DNA from: an uncultured Myxococcales bacterium
GTDB lineage: Bacteria > Myxococcota > Myxococcia > Myxococcales > Myxococcaceae
NCBI GenBank assembly: GCA_903911905.1
Contig: CAIWFK010000153.1
Location: 1 to 50,538 of the forward strand
Direction: 5' to 3'
Length of the DNA stretch: 50,538 bases
Positions 40,642 through 49,164 of this stretch are shown one piece after another; the stretch's first letter is position 1; each line of letters starts with the position of its first letter. The translations under genes and the position numbers were made by a program. The notes under the pieces are model-generated. The model saw only the letters and a list, made by a program, of their open reading frames with translations, was not told where the DNA came from and searched no databases.

Positions 40642-42240
40642 TCAGAGCTCGAGCTGCTGGCGCCCGGTGGCGGTGGTGACCGCCGTGCCCCGCACTTCCA
40701 CGTACGAGCCCAGGTCGGGCGGGGTGCCCAGCGGCACGCCCACCGCCTTGGTCTTCACCACCCGCACGCCCGAATGCCGGCCGCCGGGCGGGTCTTCGAT
40801 GACGAAGACGTAGCGTCCGCTGGCCTCATGCCGGGCGATGACCACGCCGCGCACGCTCACCGCCGTGGGCGTTTGCGGAAAGGGCCACAGCCGCGTGGCG
40901 ATGTCGGTGCTGGGTGCCGCACTGGTGGGGCCGCCCCAACTGCCGCCCAGGCCGAGGTCGGCGCACGAGGCGGGCGCCAGCACGAAGGTGGTGACCTGCG
41001 AGGGGAAGTCGAAGTGCCGGTCCCACACGCCCACCACCTGCGGCAGGAACACCGGCGGCAACAGGGCCGCGCAGGCCGAGGTCGACGCGCCCAGGTACAC
41101 CTGGTCGTCCACCACCCCCTCGTCCCACCCGTTGCTCACCGTGAAGCCATCACAGGGCGTGGGGCCCGCGCTCACCGGTAGCGGGCAAGGGGTGTCCCAC
41201 GCCAGCAGGGTGTCGCGGACCGCCACCCGCGTCGCCACGTGGGCCAGCGCCTCGAGCGAGGGTGCGTCGGTCGACAGCGCCGCGAGCGGGGCGACCCACG
41301 GCGGCGGTAGCGTGACGTCGGTGGCCAGCACCGTCCACCCTGGCGTTCCGCCGTCGAGCCCGGCGTCGAACGCCGTGCCCCCGTCGCCAGTGCCCGCATC
41401 CACAGGGGCCGGACCCGGTCCCGCGTCGGCACGGCCGCCATCGGCCGGGTCCGGTCGCTCGGTGCAGGTGCTCTCTGGCACCGCCAGCCGCACCCGCGGC
41501 AGCGAGCGCAGGTACGCCACCAGGGCCCTCGCCTCGGCGTCCTGCAGCGCGGTGAAGCGGGGCATGGCCGCGCACAGCGTCGCTCCCTGGTCGTCGAGGC
41601 CCTCGCGCACCGCCCGAATCACCTGGTCGTCGCGCCAGTCACCCAGCCCGGTGTCCGGGTCCCAGGTGAGGTTCGGAGCGAACAGGTGTGCGCCCAGCAG
41701 CGGCGAGGGGTTGCCTCCCAGCGTCGGCCCATTCTTCGCCGTGTGGCAACTCTCGCAGCCCAGTCGCCCCACCACGTCGCGCCCCTGGGACACCAGCGTG
41801 GCCTGCGCGCAGGTGCCCTGCGGCGTCTGGTGTCGCACTCCGGGTACGCTGCGCAGGTAGGTCACCAGCGCCGTGCCTTCCGCGTCGGACAGCGACTTCG
41901 AGCGCGGCATCTGTGCGCACAAGGTGACGCCGCCTGGCCCCACGCCGTCTCGCACCGCGGCCACCACCTGCTCGTCGCTCCAGCGCCCCAGCCCGGTCTC
42001 CACGTCGGGCGTCAGGTTGGGCGCCCAGACCTGCGAGCCCGGCACGACGTCACTCGCGCCTGCCAGCGTCGCGCCTCCTTCGTCTTGATGACAGCTCGCG
42101 CAGCCGTGCTGGTCGACCCACTGGTGACCGAGTTCGACCTGCGAGAGCGGCGCTGCCGGAGGCACGCTCGATGGCGACGCCCCACACGACAGCGAGAACA
42201 CGACACACGACCCCAGCCACCACGCCCCTTGCTTCCCCAT
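40642..42240 (-). CDS. Di-haem cytochrome c lipoprotein with C-terminal unknown domain
   Basis: 532 residues. Lipobox VFSLSC near residue 19. Two tandem cytochrome c domains: CASCH with axial-Met candidate TLCAQMPR, and CESCH with TLCAAMPR; the pairing of APNLTPD/APNLTWD segments shows internal duplication. A DAG-rich linker (about 270-310) typical of myxobacterial exported proteins follows, then a C-terminal domain (about 310-532) with WDRHFDFPSQVTTFVLAPAS and a final OB-fold-like strand set ending GTAVTTATGRQQLEL. Probably periplasmic electron transfer or an oxidase partner. ATG 42240 gives the lipoprotein signal. It is just downstream of the atp operon terminator on the same strand. Confidence 0.8.
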   Translation of the reverse strand: MGKQGAWWLGSCVVFSLSCGASPSSVPPAAPLSQVELGHQWVDQHGCASCHQDEGGATLAGASDVVPGSQVWAPNLTPDVETGLGRWSDEQVVAAVRDGVGPGGVTLCAQMPRSKSLSDAEGTALVTYLRSVPGVRHQTPQGTCAQATLVSQGRDVVGRLGCESCHTAKNGPTLGGNPSPLLGAHLFAPNLTWDPDTGLGDWRDDQVIRAVREGLDDQGATLCAAMPRFTALQDAEARALVAYLRSLPRVRLAVPESTCTERPDPADGGRADAGPGPAPVDAGTGDGGTAFDAGLDGGTPGWTVLATDVTLPPPWVAPLAALSTDAPSLEALAHVATRVAVRDTLLAWDTPCPLPVSAGPTPCDGFTVSNGWDEGVVDDQVYLGASTSACAALLPPVFLPQVVGVWDRHFDFPSQVTTFVLAPASCADLGLGGSWGGPTSAAPSTDIATRLWPFPQTPTAVSVRGVVIARHEASGRYVFVIEDPPGGRHSGVRVVKTKAVGVPLGTPPDLGSYVEVRGTAVTTATGRQQLEL

Positions 42241-42335
42241 CGCCCACCTCCACCACCCGTTGAACCGCCCACCTGCCCCAAACGACGTGCGCCAAATGCC
42301 ACAACCGTCACGCCGATTGCTAGCCCCCGCAAACG

Positions 42336-42368
42336 AAAAAGCGACGGCTCCTGGAAGGAGCACGTCGC
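42336..42368 (-). terminator. Rho-independent terminator of the atp Fo operon
   Basis: On the minus strand, a hairpin with arms GCGACG...CTCC and GGAG...CGTCGC (42341-42368, loop TTCCA) is followed directly by TTTTT (complement of 42336-42340). It is 28 bp beyond the atpF stop codon. One of the clearest intrinsic terminators in the window. Confidence 0.85.
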
Positions 42369-42395
42369 AGTTTCCTTCTCACCTGGTGAGAGACT

Positions 42396-42944
42396 TCAGG
42401 CCGTCGGCTTCTTCGACAGCTCGCTGACGAACTGCTGCGCCAGCGCCTGGTGCTTGCCGTCGTCGAGCTTCTCGTTGAGCAGCTTCTCGGCCACCAGAAT
42501 CGAGAGCTTCGCCGCTTCGGCACGCAGTTCGGTCACGGCCTTCGCACGCTCACCTTCGATGAGCTGTCGCGATTCGGCCTTGAGGTCCTCGGCTTCCTTG
42601 CGGGCCTTGCCCATCAGCTCCTCGCGGAACTTTTCCATGTCGGCCTGGGTCTTGCGAACCTGCTCCATCGCTTCCTGCCGCGCCTGGCTGATGGCGACCT
42701 TCTGGTCGGCCAGCAGCTTCTCGGCTTCCGAGCGCTCGCGCTTGGCCGAGTCGATGGCTTCCTTGATCTGCTCCTCGCGCCGCTTGAGCACCGTCATCGT
42801 CGGGCCGATGGCGAACTTCGAGAGAATGCCGAAGAGAATGAGGAAGGTGACGATGGTCATCAGCAGCAGTCCGACGCCGAACTCGGCGCTTTCCCCACCG
42901 TTCGCCAGGACCAGCTTCGACACTTCAACGGGCAGCAGCATCAT
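42396..42944 (-). CDS. atpF: ATP synthase subunit b
   Basis: 182 residues. One membrane helix near the N-terminus (VGLLLMTIVTFLILFGILSKF) then a long charged coiled coil (KRREEQIKEAIDSAKRERSE through AKLSILVAEKLLNEKL), the peripheral stalk of the Fo motor. GGAG nine bases upstream supports the ATG pair at 42944/42941. It is the last gene of the Fo operon; the usual following atpH, atpA and others are absent here. Confidence 0.93.
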   Translation of the reverse strand: MMLLPVEVSKLVLANGGESAEFGVGLLLMTIVTFLILFGILSKFAIGPTMTVLKRREEQIKEAIDSAKRERSEAEKLLADQKVAISQARQEAMEQVRKTQADMEKFREELMGKARKEAEDLKAESRQLIEGERAKAVTELRAEAAKLSILVAEKLLNEKLDDGKHQALAQQFVSELSKKPTA

Positions 42945-43037
42945 TGGAAAATCTCCGGACTTCTTTTTGAAAACGTTCTTCGTGAAGGGAGGCAGGCCAC
43001 CAGTCGCCCGGTGACCCGCCTTTCGCAACGGTGCTGC

Positions 43038-43259
43038 TTACGCCTTGCCCGCGAGCGCGTTCGCGACGACGAACGCGAACAGCACGGCGCCTTCGATGAG
43101 GCCGGCCGTGATGATGGCCGTGATGCGCAAGTCGCCCGCCATCGACGGCTGACGCGCGCCGCCTTCGAGCGCCGCCGCCGCGAGGCGACCGATGCCCAGA
43201 CCGCCGCCCAGTGCCGCCAGACCAATCGCCAGACCAGCTCCGATGTATTCGTGACCCAT
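43038..43259 (-). CDS. atpE: ATP synthase subunit c
   Basis: 73 residues, two glycine-rich membrane helices joined by the polar loop ARQPSMAGDL. The ion-binding carboxylate is E56 in TAGLIEGAVLFAFVV. The sequence around it, with no glutamine/serine ligand set evident in helix 1, fits H+ rather than Na+ coupling, but this is inference. It forms the rotor ring with subunit a. ATG 43259 fits the family length; the 13-codon upstream extension does not. Confidence 0.94.
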   Translation of the reverse strand: MGHEYIGAGLAIGLAALGGGLGIGRLAAAALEGGARQPSMAGDLRITAIITAGLIEGAVLFAFVVANALAGKA

Positions 43260-43359
43260 GGTGTTGCCTTCCAGTGCTGCGTTGATGACCCACTTCAAGC
43301 GGGGAGTCGTTGTTCCGCGGTGCTACCTCCGCGTCAGGCTTCGACGCGGGTCATGAAGG

Positions 43360-44466
43360 TCAGTGGTGCCCGGCCGCTTCGTCGTGGCCGTGCCCGTGCG
43401 CGCCCATTTCTTCGGCGAGCCCGATGTAGATGCTCGAGAGCAGGGTGAAGATGAAGGCCTGCAGCAGGCCGACGAAGGTCTCGAACACGTAGATGACCGT
43501 GCCGATGACCAGCGAGAAGCCGTACCACGCGCCACCCGAGATGAGCGCCAGCGCCAGAATCGAGAACAGCACCATGTGGCCGGCGAACATGTTCGCGAAC
43601 AGGCGCATGGTGAGCACGAAGGGCTTGACCAGAATGCCGACGATCTCGATGGGAATGAACAGCAGCATCAGCGCGAAGCCGATGGCGCGCAGGTAGAGCG
43701 GGCCGGTCTTCACCATCTCGTTCATGCCGCCGGTCAGGTGCGCCAGGTACCCCAGAATGCCCGCCGACCGCACCGCCGCGACCTGGCTGACCACCAGCAC
43801 GCAGACCGCGAGGCCCGCGGTCACCACCATCGACCCGGTGGCGCTGAAGAAGCCCGGCACCAGGCCCAGCCAGTTCATGCCCAGAATGAAGATGAACAGC
43901 GACGCCAGGAAGGGCACGTACTTCTCACCCTTGGGGCCGATGTTGCGCAGCGCGATCTCGTCGCGAATGAACTGAATGAAGGCTTCCCACAGGTTCTGCC
44001 CCGCGCCCGTCGGCACCAGCGCCGAGCTCTTGCGGTTGCCGAAGCTCAGACCCAGCAGCAGCACCAGCAGGCCCGAGAAGGCCATCATCAGGTGCGCCTT
44101 CGAGGGGCGCAGGTCGAAGCAGCCGTTCGCCAGGCGGCCAATCGGCGGCACCTGCGAGTACTTCGCCTCGACCGGCATCGCGCACGCGCCCACCGGCGAC
44201 TCGAACTTGAGGAACGAGAACAGCTTGCCCAGGTGAATGGTCGGCGCCTCGACGGTGAGGCCCACCTTCTTGAGCAATTCCGGGTACTCGAATTCCCAGT
44301 CGTAGCTGTCGGCCACGTGGTGCGAGATGAATTCCTGGGGGGTCATCGCCTCGGCGTGGTGCTCGCCCGGCACGGCGCCCGCACCCTCTGCCTCTTCGGC
44401 GGCCCACGCGCCCTGGCCCAGCACCAGCACGCCACACACAACCAGCAATTTCGTCGCGGTACGCAT
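43360..44466 (-). CDS. atpB: ATP synthase subunit a
   Basis: 368 residues, longer than the usual 230-270. A signal-like N-terminus (MRTATKLLVVCGVLVLGQGAWA) and about 100 extra residues precede the first family helix. The core has NLWEAFIQFIRDEIA, FLASLFIFILGMNWLGLVPG, and the essential arginine in LTMRLFANMFAGH. The C-terminus ends in a histidine-rich tail (GAHGHGHDEAAGHH). The ATG overlaps the upstream stop (TGATG), fixing the start. Confidence 0.94.
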   Translation of the reverse strand: MRTATKLLVVCGVLVLGQGAWAAEEAEGAGAVPGEHHAEAMTPQEFISHHVADSYDWEFEYPELLKKVGLTVEAPTIHLGKLFSFLKFESPVGACAMPVEAKYSQVPPIGRLANGCFDLRPSKAHLMMAFSGLLVLLLGLSFGNRKSSALVPTGAGQNLWEAFIQFIRDEIALRNIGPKGEKYVPFLASLFIFILGMNWLGLVPGFFSATGSMVVTAGLAVCVLVVSQVAAVRSAGILGYLAHLTGGMNEMVKTGPLYLRAIGFALMLLFIPIEIVGILVKPFVLTMRLFANMFAGHMVLFSILALALISGGAWYGFSLVIGTVIYVFETFVGLLQAFIFTLLSSIYIGLAEEMGAHGHGHDEAAGHH

Positions 44467-44777
44467 CACGACCCTTTGGTTTTCGACCGGGAGACCAACA
44501 CCACAACCGCTGCCTGAACCACCACCGCCGCCAGGAACGCCCCTACCATTCCGAGACTGAAGGCATTCACGTCTCGAACCCCCAGCCGCACCAGCTGCGG
44601 GGCGAGCCGTAGCAACACCATGCGTGAAGTGAAAGCAACGACAAAAGCGCCGAACGCCACCAGCGTCGCGCCCCGACCATTCGAACGCCTGACGCCCAGA
44701 AGCACGCCCACTTCCAGCCCCGACGAACAGAGCGAGGCGAGGGCTCCGAGCAGCGCGGAAGAGAGCTGATCACTCAT
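44466..44777 (-). CDS. AtpI-like membrane protein of the atp operon
   Basis: 103 residues with about four hydrophobic segments (LSSALLGALASLCSSGLEVG, TLVAFGAFVVAFTSRMVLL, AFSLGMVGAFLAAVVVQAA). Its place between atpZ and atpB, overlapping both, is that of atpI, which helps assemble the c-ring. Sequence identity to AtpI is weak, so the name is by position. ATG 44777 overlaps the atpZ stop (ATGA). Confidence 0.75.
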   Translation of the reverse strand: MSDQLSSALLGALASLCSSGLEVGVLLGVRRSNGRGATLVAFGAFVVAFTSRMVLLRLAPQLVRLGVRDVNAFSLGMVGAFLAAVVVQAAVVVLVSRSKTKGS

Positions 44778-45034
44778 GGCAACGGAGGAGGCGGCGGCCC
44801 CGGCCGCACCGAGGTGATGCGAACCGCCGTCCAGATGAACACGCCCAGGCCCACCACCGCGCCTCCCGCCGTGCCCCAGGTCGAACCCGCGCCGTGCTCG
44901 GTCACGCCCCACCGGTCCAGCGCCCAGCCCAGGCCCGCCCCCGCGATGGTCGCCGAGAGCAACCGCGAAATCGCCGCGAAGGCCGGTGCGGTTTCCCGCG
45001 TCGCTCTGGCCTCCTTCGACAGCGGGTCGCTCAT
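44774..45034 (-). CDS. AtpZ/AtpI-family small membrane protein, first gene of the atp operon
   Basis: 86 residues, two membrane helices. GAGLGWALDRWG and GTAGGAVVGLGVFIWTAVR match the AtpZ-type family (GxGxGxxLDxxxG ... G.xxGxxxGFxxg), found at the head of many atp operons and proposed to carry Mg2+/Ca2+ or aid assembly. A charged N-terminus and a proline-rich C-terminus (RPGPPPPPLP). It is divergent from the photolyase fusion gene, with only 51 bp between the two starts, so their promoters are back to back. Confidence 0.8.
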   Translation of the reverse strand: MSDPLSKEARATRETAPAFAAISRLLSATIAGAGLGWALDRWGVTEHGAGSTWGTAGGAVVGLGVFIWTAVRITSVRPGPPPPPLP

Positions 45035-45085
45035 GGTGCACTTGCCCTAGCAGACTCGCGGGCTGGCTGTGAACATGAGCAAAAG

Positions 45086-47512
45086 ATGCTCGAGCCCCAC
45101 CTCCAGGAGCGCGTCGACCCCGCAGCCCCCGCCCCCCGCGAGGGCGAGTTCGTCGTGTATTGGATGAGGGTCGCCGCCCGCGCCACCGAGAACCCTGCCC
45201 TCGACGTCGCCCTCGCCATGGGCCGAGCGTTGGGCAAGCCCGTCTTCGTCTACCACGCGCTCAGCCAGCGCTACCGCTACGCCAGCGACCGCCTGCACAC
45301 CTTCATTCTCGAGGGTGCCCGCGACGTGCAGCGCGAGCTGACCGCGAGGGGCATCGGCGCGGTGTTTCACCTCGAGCGCGATGAAAGGCCCGTGCTCGCC
45401 ACGCTGGTCGCTCGCGCGGCGCTGGTCGTCACCGACTTCATGCCGGTGGCCCCGCTCACCACCTGGGACCAGACCGTGGCCCGCCTCGCGCCCCTCTGGC
45501 GGGTCGACGCCTCGTGTCTCGCCCCGCTGTGGCTGCTCACCACCCCGCTCACGCGGGCCTTCGAGTTCCGCGCCGCGGCCAAGCCCCTGTGGGACGCCCG
45601 AATTTCCCGGCCCTGGGTCGACGTCGAGCCGGCGGGCGTCGCGTACGTGCCGGCCGACCTGCCCTTCGAGCCGCTCGACCTGCAGACCGCCTCGATTCCC
45701 GACCTGGTGGCCAGTTGCGACATCGACCACGCCGTCTCGCCCGTGCACCACACGCCCGGCGGCTCGGAGGCCGGCCTGCGCCGCTGGGAGCGCTTTCGTG
45801 ACGCCCGCCTCGACGGCTACGCCCGCGACCGCAACGACCCCGTGCGCGCCGCCACCTCGCGGCTCTCGGCGTACCTGCACTTCGGGCACGTGTCGGTCTT
45901 CCGCCTGGCTCGCGAGGCCGCCGCCCGCCGTACCGAGGGCGCCGAAAAGTACCTCGACGAGCTGCTCACCTGGCGCGAGCTGGCCTGGCACTTCTGTCTT
46001 CACCAGCCCCGGCACGACACCATCGACGCGCTGCCCGCCTGGGCCCGCGACACCCTCAAGCGCCACGAACCCGACCCGCGCCACGCCATGCCCTCCTGGG
46101 AGCAGGTGGCCCGCGCCCAGACCGGCGACGCCCTGTGGGACGCCTGTCAGCGCCAGTTGCTCACCCACGGTGAGCTCCACAACGCCGTGCGCATGACCTG
46201 GGGAAAGGCGCTGCTGGGGTGGACGAAGAATGCCCGCGACGCGCTCGCGCTGCTGGTCGACCTGAACCACCGCTTCGCGCTCGATGGCCGTGACCCCGCG
46301 TCGTACGGCGGGCTGCTGTGGTGCCTGGGGGCGCTCGACCGGCCATTCTCGCCCGAGGTGCCGATTCTGGGCAGCGTGCGGCCGCGCCCGCTCGACCAGC
46401 AGGCCCGTCGCCTCGACCTCGCCGAATACGCGCGCAAGACCCGCCTGCCCTCGCGCAGCACGCCGCTCGCCGTCGCCGTGGTGGGCGCGGGCCTCTCGGG
46501 AGCCGCGGCCGCGCGCACGCTGGTCGACGCTGGCCACGCCGTCACCCTCTTCGACAAGGGCCGCGGCGCGGGAGGTCGGGTCAGCACCCGGCGGGGCGAG
46601 CACGGCCAGTTCGACCACGGCGCGCAGTACTTCACCGTGCGCGACGAGCGCTTCGCCCGCTGGGCCCGAGCCTGGTGGCAGGAACGGGTGGTGACCGAAT
46701 GGAAGCCGCGCCTGGCCACCCTGGGCGCCCCCGCCACGCCCACGAAGGGCGAGGCGCCGCTGCGGCTGGTGGCCGTGCCCGGCATGAGCGCGTTGGTGAC
46801 CCGCGTGCTGTTCGACCTCGACGTGCGCTTCGGCACCCAGGTGGGCGCGGTGGTGCGCGACGGTGAGCGCTGGAAATTGACCAGCAGCGACGGGCACGCG
46901 CTCGGGCAGTTCGATGCGCTGGTGCTGGCCACGCCGGCGCCCCAGGCCGCGGCCCTCATCGACGCTGCCGACTTCGCGTTCGCCTCGCGGCTGCGCGAGG
47001 TGGTGATGGAGCCCTGTCACGCGGTGCTGGCCACCTTCGAGCAGTCGCTGGGGCTGGACTGGGACGCGGCCTTCAGCAACGTGGGGCCGCTCTCGTGGCT
47101 GGCGCGCGAATCGAGCAAACCCGAGCGCACCCCGGGCGAACGCTGGGTCTTCCACACCACGGCCGAATGGTCGCGCCGGCACCTCGACGAGGCGCCCGAG
47201 GCGGTCATCGCCCAGGTGATGGACGCGGTGTTCGCCTCGACCGGCGCGCGCCGGGTCGAGCCCCGCTTCGTCGCCCAGCACCGCTGGCGGTATGCGACCA
47301 CCAGCCGGCCCCTGGGCGAGGACTGTCTGTTCGACGCCGACCGCCGCCTGGTGGCGTGCGGAGACTGGTGCCGGGGCGGGCGAATCGAGGGCGCGTTCCT
47401 GTCGGGGCTCGCCGCTGGCGGCAGGCTCAATGGGCTCGCGGGGGCGTCCCCCGAGCCCGACGAGGCGCCCTTCCGACGGCACCCCGCGCAGCTTCGGCTC
47501 ATCGACTCCTGA
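45086..47512 (+). CDS. Class II DNA photolyase fused to a renalase-like FAD oxidoreductase
   Basis: 808 residues in two parts. Residues 1-455 are a class II CPD photolyase: VYWMRVAARATENPALDVAL at the start, SRLSAYLHFGHVSVFRLA, ELLTWRELAWHFCLH, HNAVRMTWGKALLGWT and LDGRDPASYGG, matching the FAD-binding and tryptophan electron-relay regions; it would repair pyrimidine dimers with light. Residues 463-808 are a COG3380/renalase-like flavoprotein: VVGAGLSGAAAARTL, FDKGRGAGGRVSTRR, FDHGAQYFT, and C-terminal GDWCRGGRIEGAFLSG. One continuous frame, no stop or frame change at the junction (about 455-463). The ATG at 45086 is the first plausible start. Confidence 0.9.
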   Translation: MLEPHLQERVDPAAPAPREGEFVVYWMRVAARATENPALDVALAMGRALGKPVFVYHALSQRYRYASDRLHTFILEGARDVQRELTARGIGAVFHLERDERPVLATLVARAALVVTDFMPVAPLTTWDQTVARLAPLWRVDASCLAPLWLLTTPLTRAFEFRAAAKPLWDARISRPWVDVEPAGVAYVPADLPFEPLDLQTASIPDLVASCDIDHAVSPVHHTPGGSEAGLRRWERFRDARLDGYARDRNDPVRAATSRLSAYLHFGHVSVFRLAREAAARRTEGAEKYLDELLTWRELAWHFCLHQPRHDTIDALPAWARDTLKRHEPDPRHAMPSWEQVARAQTGDALWDACQRQLLTHGELHNAVRMTWGKALLGWTKNARDALALLVDLNHRFALDGRDPASYGGLLWCLGALDRPFSPEVPILGSVRPRPLDQQARRLDLAEYARKTRLPSRSTPLAVAVVGAGLSGAAAARTLVDAGHAVTLFDKGRGAGGRVSTRRGEHGQFDHGAQYFTVRDERFARWARAWWQERVVTEWKPRLATLGAPATPTKGEAPLRLVAVPGMSALVTRVLFDLDVRFGTQVGAVVRDGERWKLTSSDGHALGQFDALVLATPAPQAAALIDAADFAFASRLREVVMEPCHAVLATFEQSLGLDWDAAFSNVGPLSWLARESSKPERTPGERWVFHTTAEWSRRHLDEAPEAVIAQVMDAVFASTGARRVEPRFVAQHRWRYATTSRPLGEDCLFDADRRLVACGDWCRGGRIEGAFLSGLAAGGRLNGLAGASPEPDEAPFRRHPAQLRLIDS

Positions 47513-47538
47513 CCCGCCGCGCGCTATGCCGGCGCGCC

Positions 47539-47973
47539 GTGAGAGCGCTCGGGTCGGTGGTGGTGTCTGTGATGTTGGTGGTCCTGGTGGCCTCGACGCC
47601 GGTGCGCGCCGCGGAAGCCGAGCAGTCGGCGCCGCAGCGCTCGGCGGTCTCGGGGCTGGGCGTGGCGCTGGTCGGGCTGGGCGTCGCCGGTCTGGGCCTG
47701 GGGCTGGCGGGTACGCTCATCGCCGCCGACGCGTCGCGGACCTTGAGCGTGTATGCGCCCAATGGCGTGCCGAACCAGGCCGACGCCGGCATCGTGTCGG
47801 TGTTCTCGCGTCGGCAGGGGTTGGGTTCGGGGCTGGCCATCGGCGGGTTCGCCGGTGGGGCCGCGTTGCTGGTGGGCGGGTTGATCTGCCTGCTCGTCGA
47901 CTCCCCGCGGGTCGCGCTGGCGGTGGTACCAGGTCGGCAAGGCCTCACCGTGAGCGCCCAGCTGCGGTTTTGA
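47539..47973 (+). CDS. Small exported or membrane protein of unknown function
   Basis: 144 residues. Signal peptide VVVSVMLVVLVASTPVRA, then two hydrophobic glycine-rich segments (GVALVGLGVAGLGLGLAG and AIGGFAGGAALLVGGLICLL) separated by a polar loop, and a beta-like end GLTVSAQLRF. GTG start 47539, 26 bp after the fusion gene. Function unknown; similar two-helix proteins are common in myxobacteria beside exported proteins. Confidence 0.6.
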   Translation: MRALGSVVVSVMLVVLVASTPVRAAEAEQSAPQRSAVSGLGVALVGLGVAGLGLGLAGTLIAADASRTLSVYAPNGVPNQADAGIVSVFSRRQGLGSGLAIGGFAGGAALLVGGLICLLVDSPRVALAVVPGRQGLTVSAQLRF

Positions 47974-47981
47974 CCCGAAGA

Positions 47982-48016
47982 GGGGTGCCCACTCCAGGTT
48001 GCGGAGTGAGCACCCC
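47982..48016 (+). terminator. Strong hairpin downstream of the small exported protein
   Basis: Bases 47982-47995 pair with 48003-48016 (13 of 14 pairs) around a 7-base loop AGGTTGC, 8 bp after the stop codon. No T-tract follows. Its stability suggests a terminator or transcript-stabilising hairpin. Confidence 0.6.
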
Positions 48017-48108
48017 AGAAGTGGTGCATGCGTGCTCCACTGTCAGGTGCCGCAGACAGGCGATCAGCGCTTTGCCGGCTGGCCGGCCTCGTGCATTGCA
48101 GCCAGGGC

Positions 48109-48510
48109 ATGAACCGCCTCGCCCTGTTCGCCGCCCTGCTCGTCGCACCCGCCGCCTTCGCGACCGGTGAGCGCATCGTGCTGGTGCCGGCCGACTCCCA
48201 GCTCAAGGAAACGCTCTGCCTGTCCATGACCTGCGTCGAAGGTCGGGGCGAAGCGACCGTCGCTGCCAGGCCGGTGAAGGGTGGCCTCGAGATTTCCGTC
48301 ACCATGGCCAACGGTCAGCGCCGGTTGACCCACGTCGTGTCGACCAGCGACGGCTCCATGTCCTCGACCGACCTGGTGCACGCCAGCACCCTGGTCTTCA
48401 AGGCCATCGAGGTCGGGCCCCAGCAGGGTGCGGTGCCCAGGGCAGCGGTTGCCGCAGCGCCTGCCAAGGTGGTCAAGCTCCCTCGGGGCCGGGCGATTGC
48501 ACGCCGGTAA
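48109..48510 (+). CDS. Small secreted protein of unknown function
   Basis: 133 residues: signal peptide MNRLALFAALLVAPAAFA, a compact domain with two cysteines (ETLCLSMTCVEG) that could form a disulfide, strands (LEISVTMANGQRRLTHVVST), and a lysine/arginine-rich tail ending KLPRGRAIARR. AGGG lies just before the ATG. No family recognised. Confidence 0.65.
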   Translation: MNRLALFAALLVAPAAFATGERIVLVPADSQLKETLCLSMTCVEGRGEATVAARPVKGGLEISVTMANGQRRLTHVVSTSDGSMSSTDLVHASTLVFKAIEVGPQQGAVPRAAVAAAPAKVVKLPRGRAIARR

Positions 48511-48602
48511 AAACCTGAATTCACTTGAATTTGTTGAAATTTTGTAAAAATCCGCCAGGGGTCTCCCAATCGGCGGGGTGCTTTCGTGTATAGACCCGAC
48601 GC
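48508..48602 (+). promoter_or_regulatory. AT-rich promoter region with three phased TGAAWT motifs
   Basis: Bases 48508-48552 are markedly AT-rich in an otherwise about 70% GC window. TGAATT (48516), TGAATT (48526) and TGAAAT (48535) begin 10 and 9 bp apart, about one helical turn, and are followed by TTTTGTAAAAAT. TATAGA lies at 48589-48594, about 10 bp before the ATG. This is the best promoter or regulator-binding candidate in the window; the exact -35/-10 is not fixed. Confidence 0.5.
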
Positions 48603-49157
48603 ATGTTGGACGACACCAGACTCGACGGAAAGCTGCAGGACCTGACGCGCGAGCTGTTGGCGCGGCCGCTGATTCCCGGCTTCACCATCGCCGACGCGTT
48701 CACCACGCAGGGTATGGACGAGACGGGTCGCCCCGGCCTGTTTGCGGCGATTCTGCTCGCTCCGTCGCCCACGCCCGAGCTGGGCGTGCTCACCACCTTC
48801 CGGCAGATGCTGACCGCGCGCCTCAAGCAGCTCGACACGCGCACGCCCGCCTTCCCCATCGTGGTGCAGGGCGCGCCCGAGGTCATCGACTCGCACTCCA
48901 CCGTGCCCGGGGGCCGTGAAGCCTTCGAGCAGGTGAAGCTCGAGCTGCGCGCGCGCCGTGAGCGCCTGCGCCCCAACCGCACCCACCTGGTCATCGACCT
49001 GCCGGGCCCCGCGGTGGTCGAAGCGCCCGCGCGCCGGTCGGCCTCGGCAGCCAAGCGCAAGCCCGCCAAGGCCGTGAAGGTCGTCAAGAAGGCCAAGCCC
49101 GCCGCCCGCCTGTCGGCCAAGACGGTGCGTCGCGCCGCCTCGCGCAGCCGCCGCTGA
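48603..49157 (+). CDS. Protein with an H1-like lysine/arginine-rich tail
   Basis: 184 residues. Residues 1-135 form a soluble domain (LTRELLARPLIPGFTIADAF, LLAPSPTPELGVLTTFRQM, FEQVKLELRARRERL). From about 140 the sequence becomes a basic, alanine-rich tail with KRKPAKAVKVVKKAKPAA and ending RRAASRSRR, like histone H1 or AlgP-type tails. It may bind DNA or RNA or polyphosphate; the N-terminal domain is not recognised. The AT-rich promoter region lies upstream. Confidence 0.7.
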   Translation: MLDDTRLDGKLQDLTRELLARPLIPGFTIADAFTTQGMDETGRPGLFAAILLAPSPTPELGVLTTFRQMLTARLKQLDTRTPAFPIVVQGAPEVIDSHSTVPGGREAFEQVKLELRARRERLRPNRTHLVIDLPGPAVVEAPARRSASAAKRKPAKAVKVVKKAKPAARLSAKTVRRAASRSRR

Positions 49158-49164
49158 TCGACAC

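Noticed and set aside
45047-47482. An 811-codon open frame on the minus strand opposite the photolyase fusion
   Set aside because: Antisense artefact of high GC at third positions; the plus strand has unmistakable photolyase and flavoprotein motifs.
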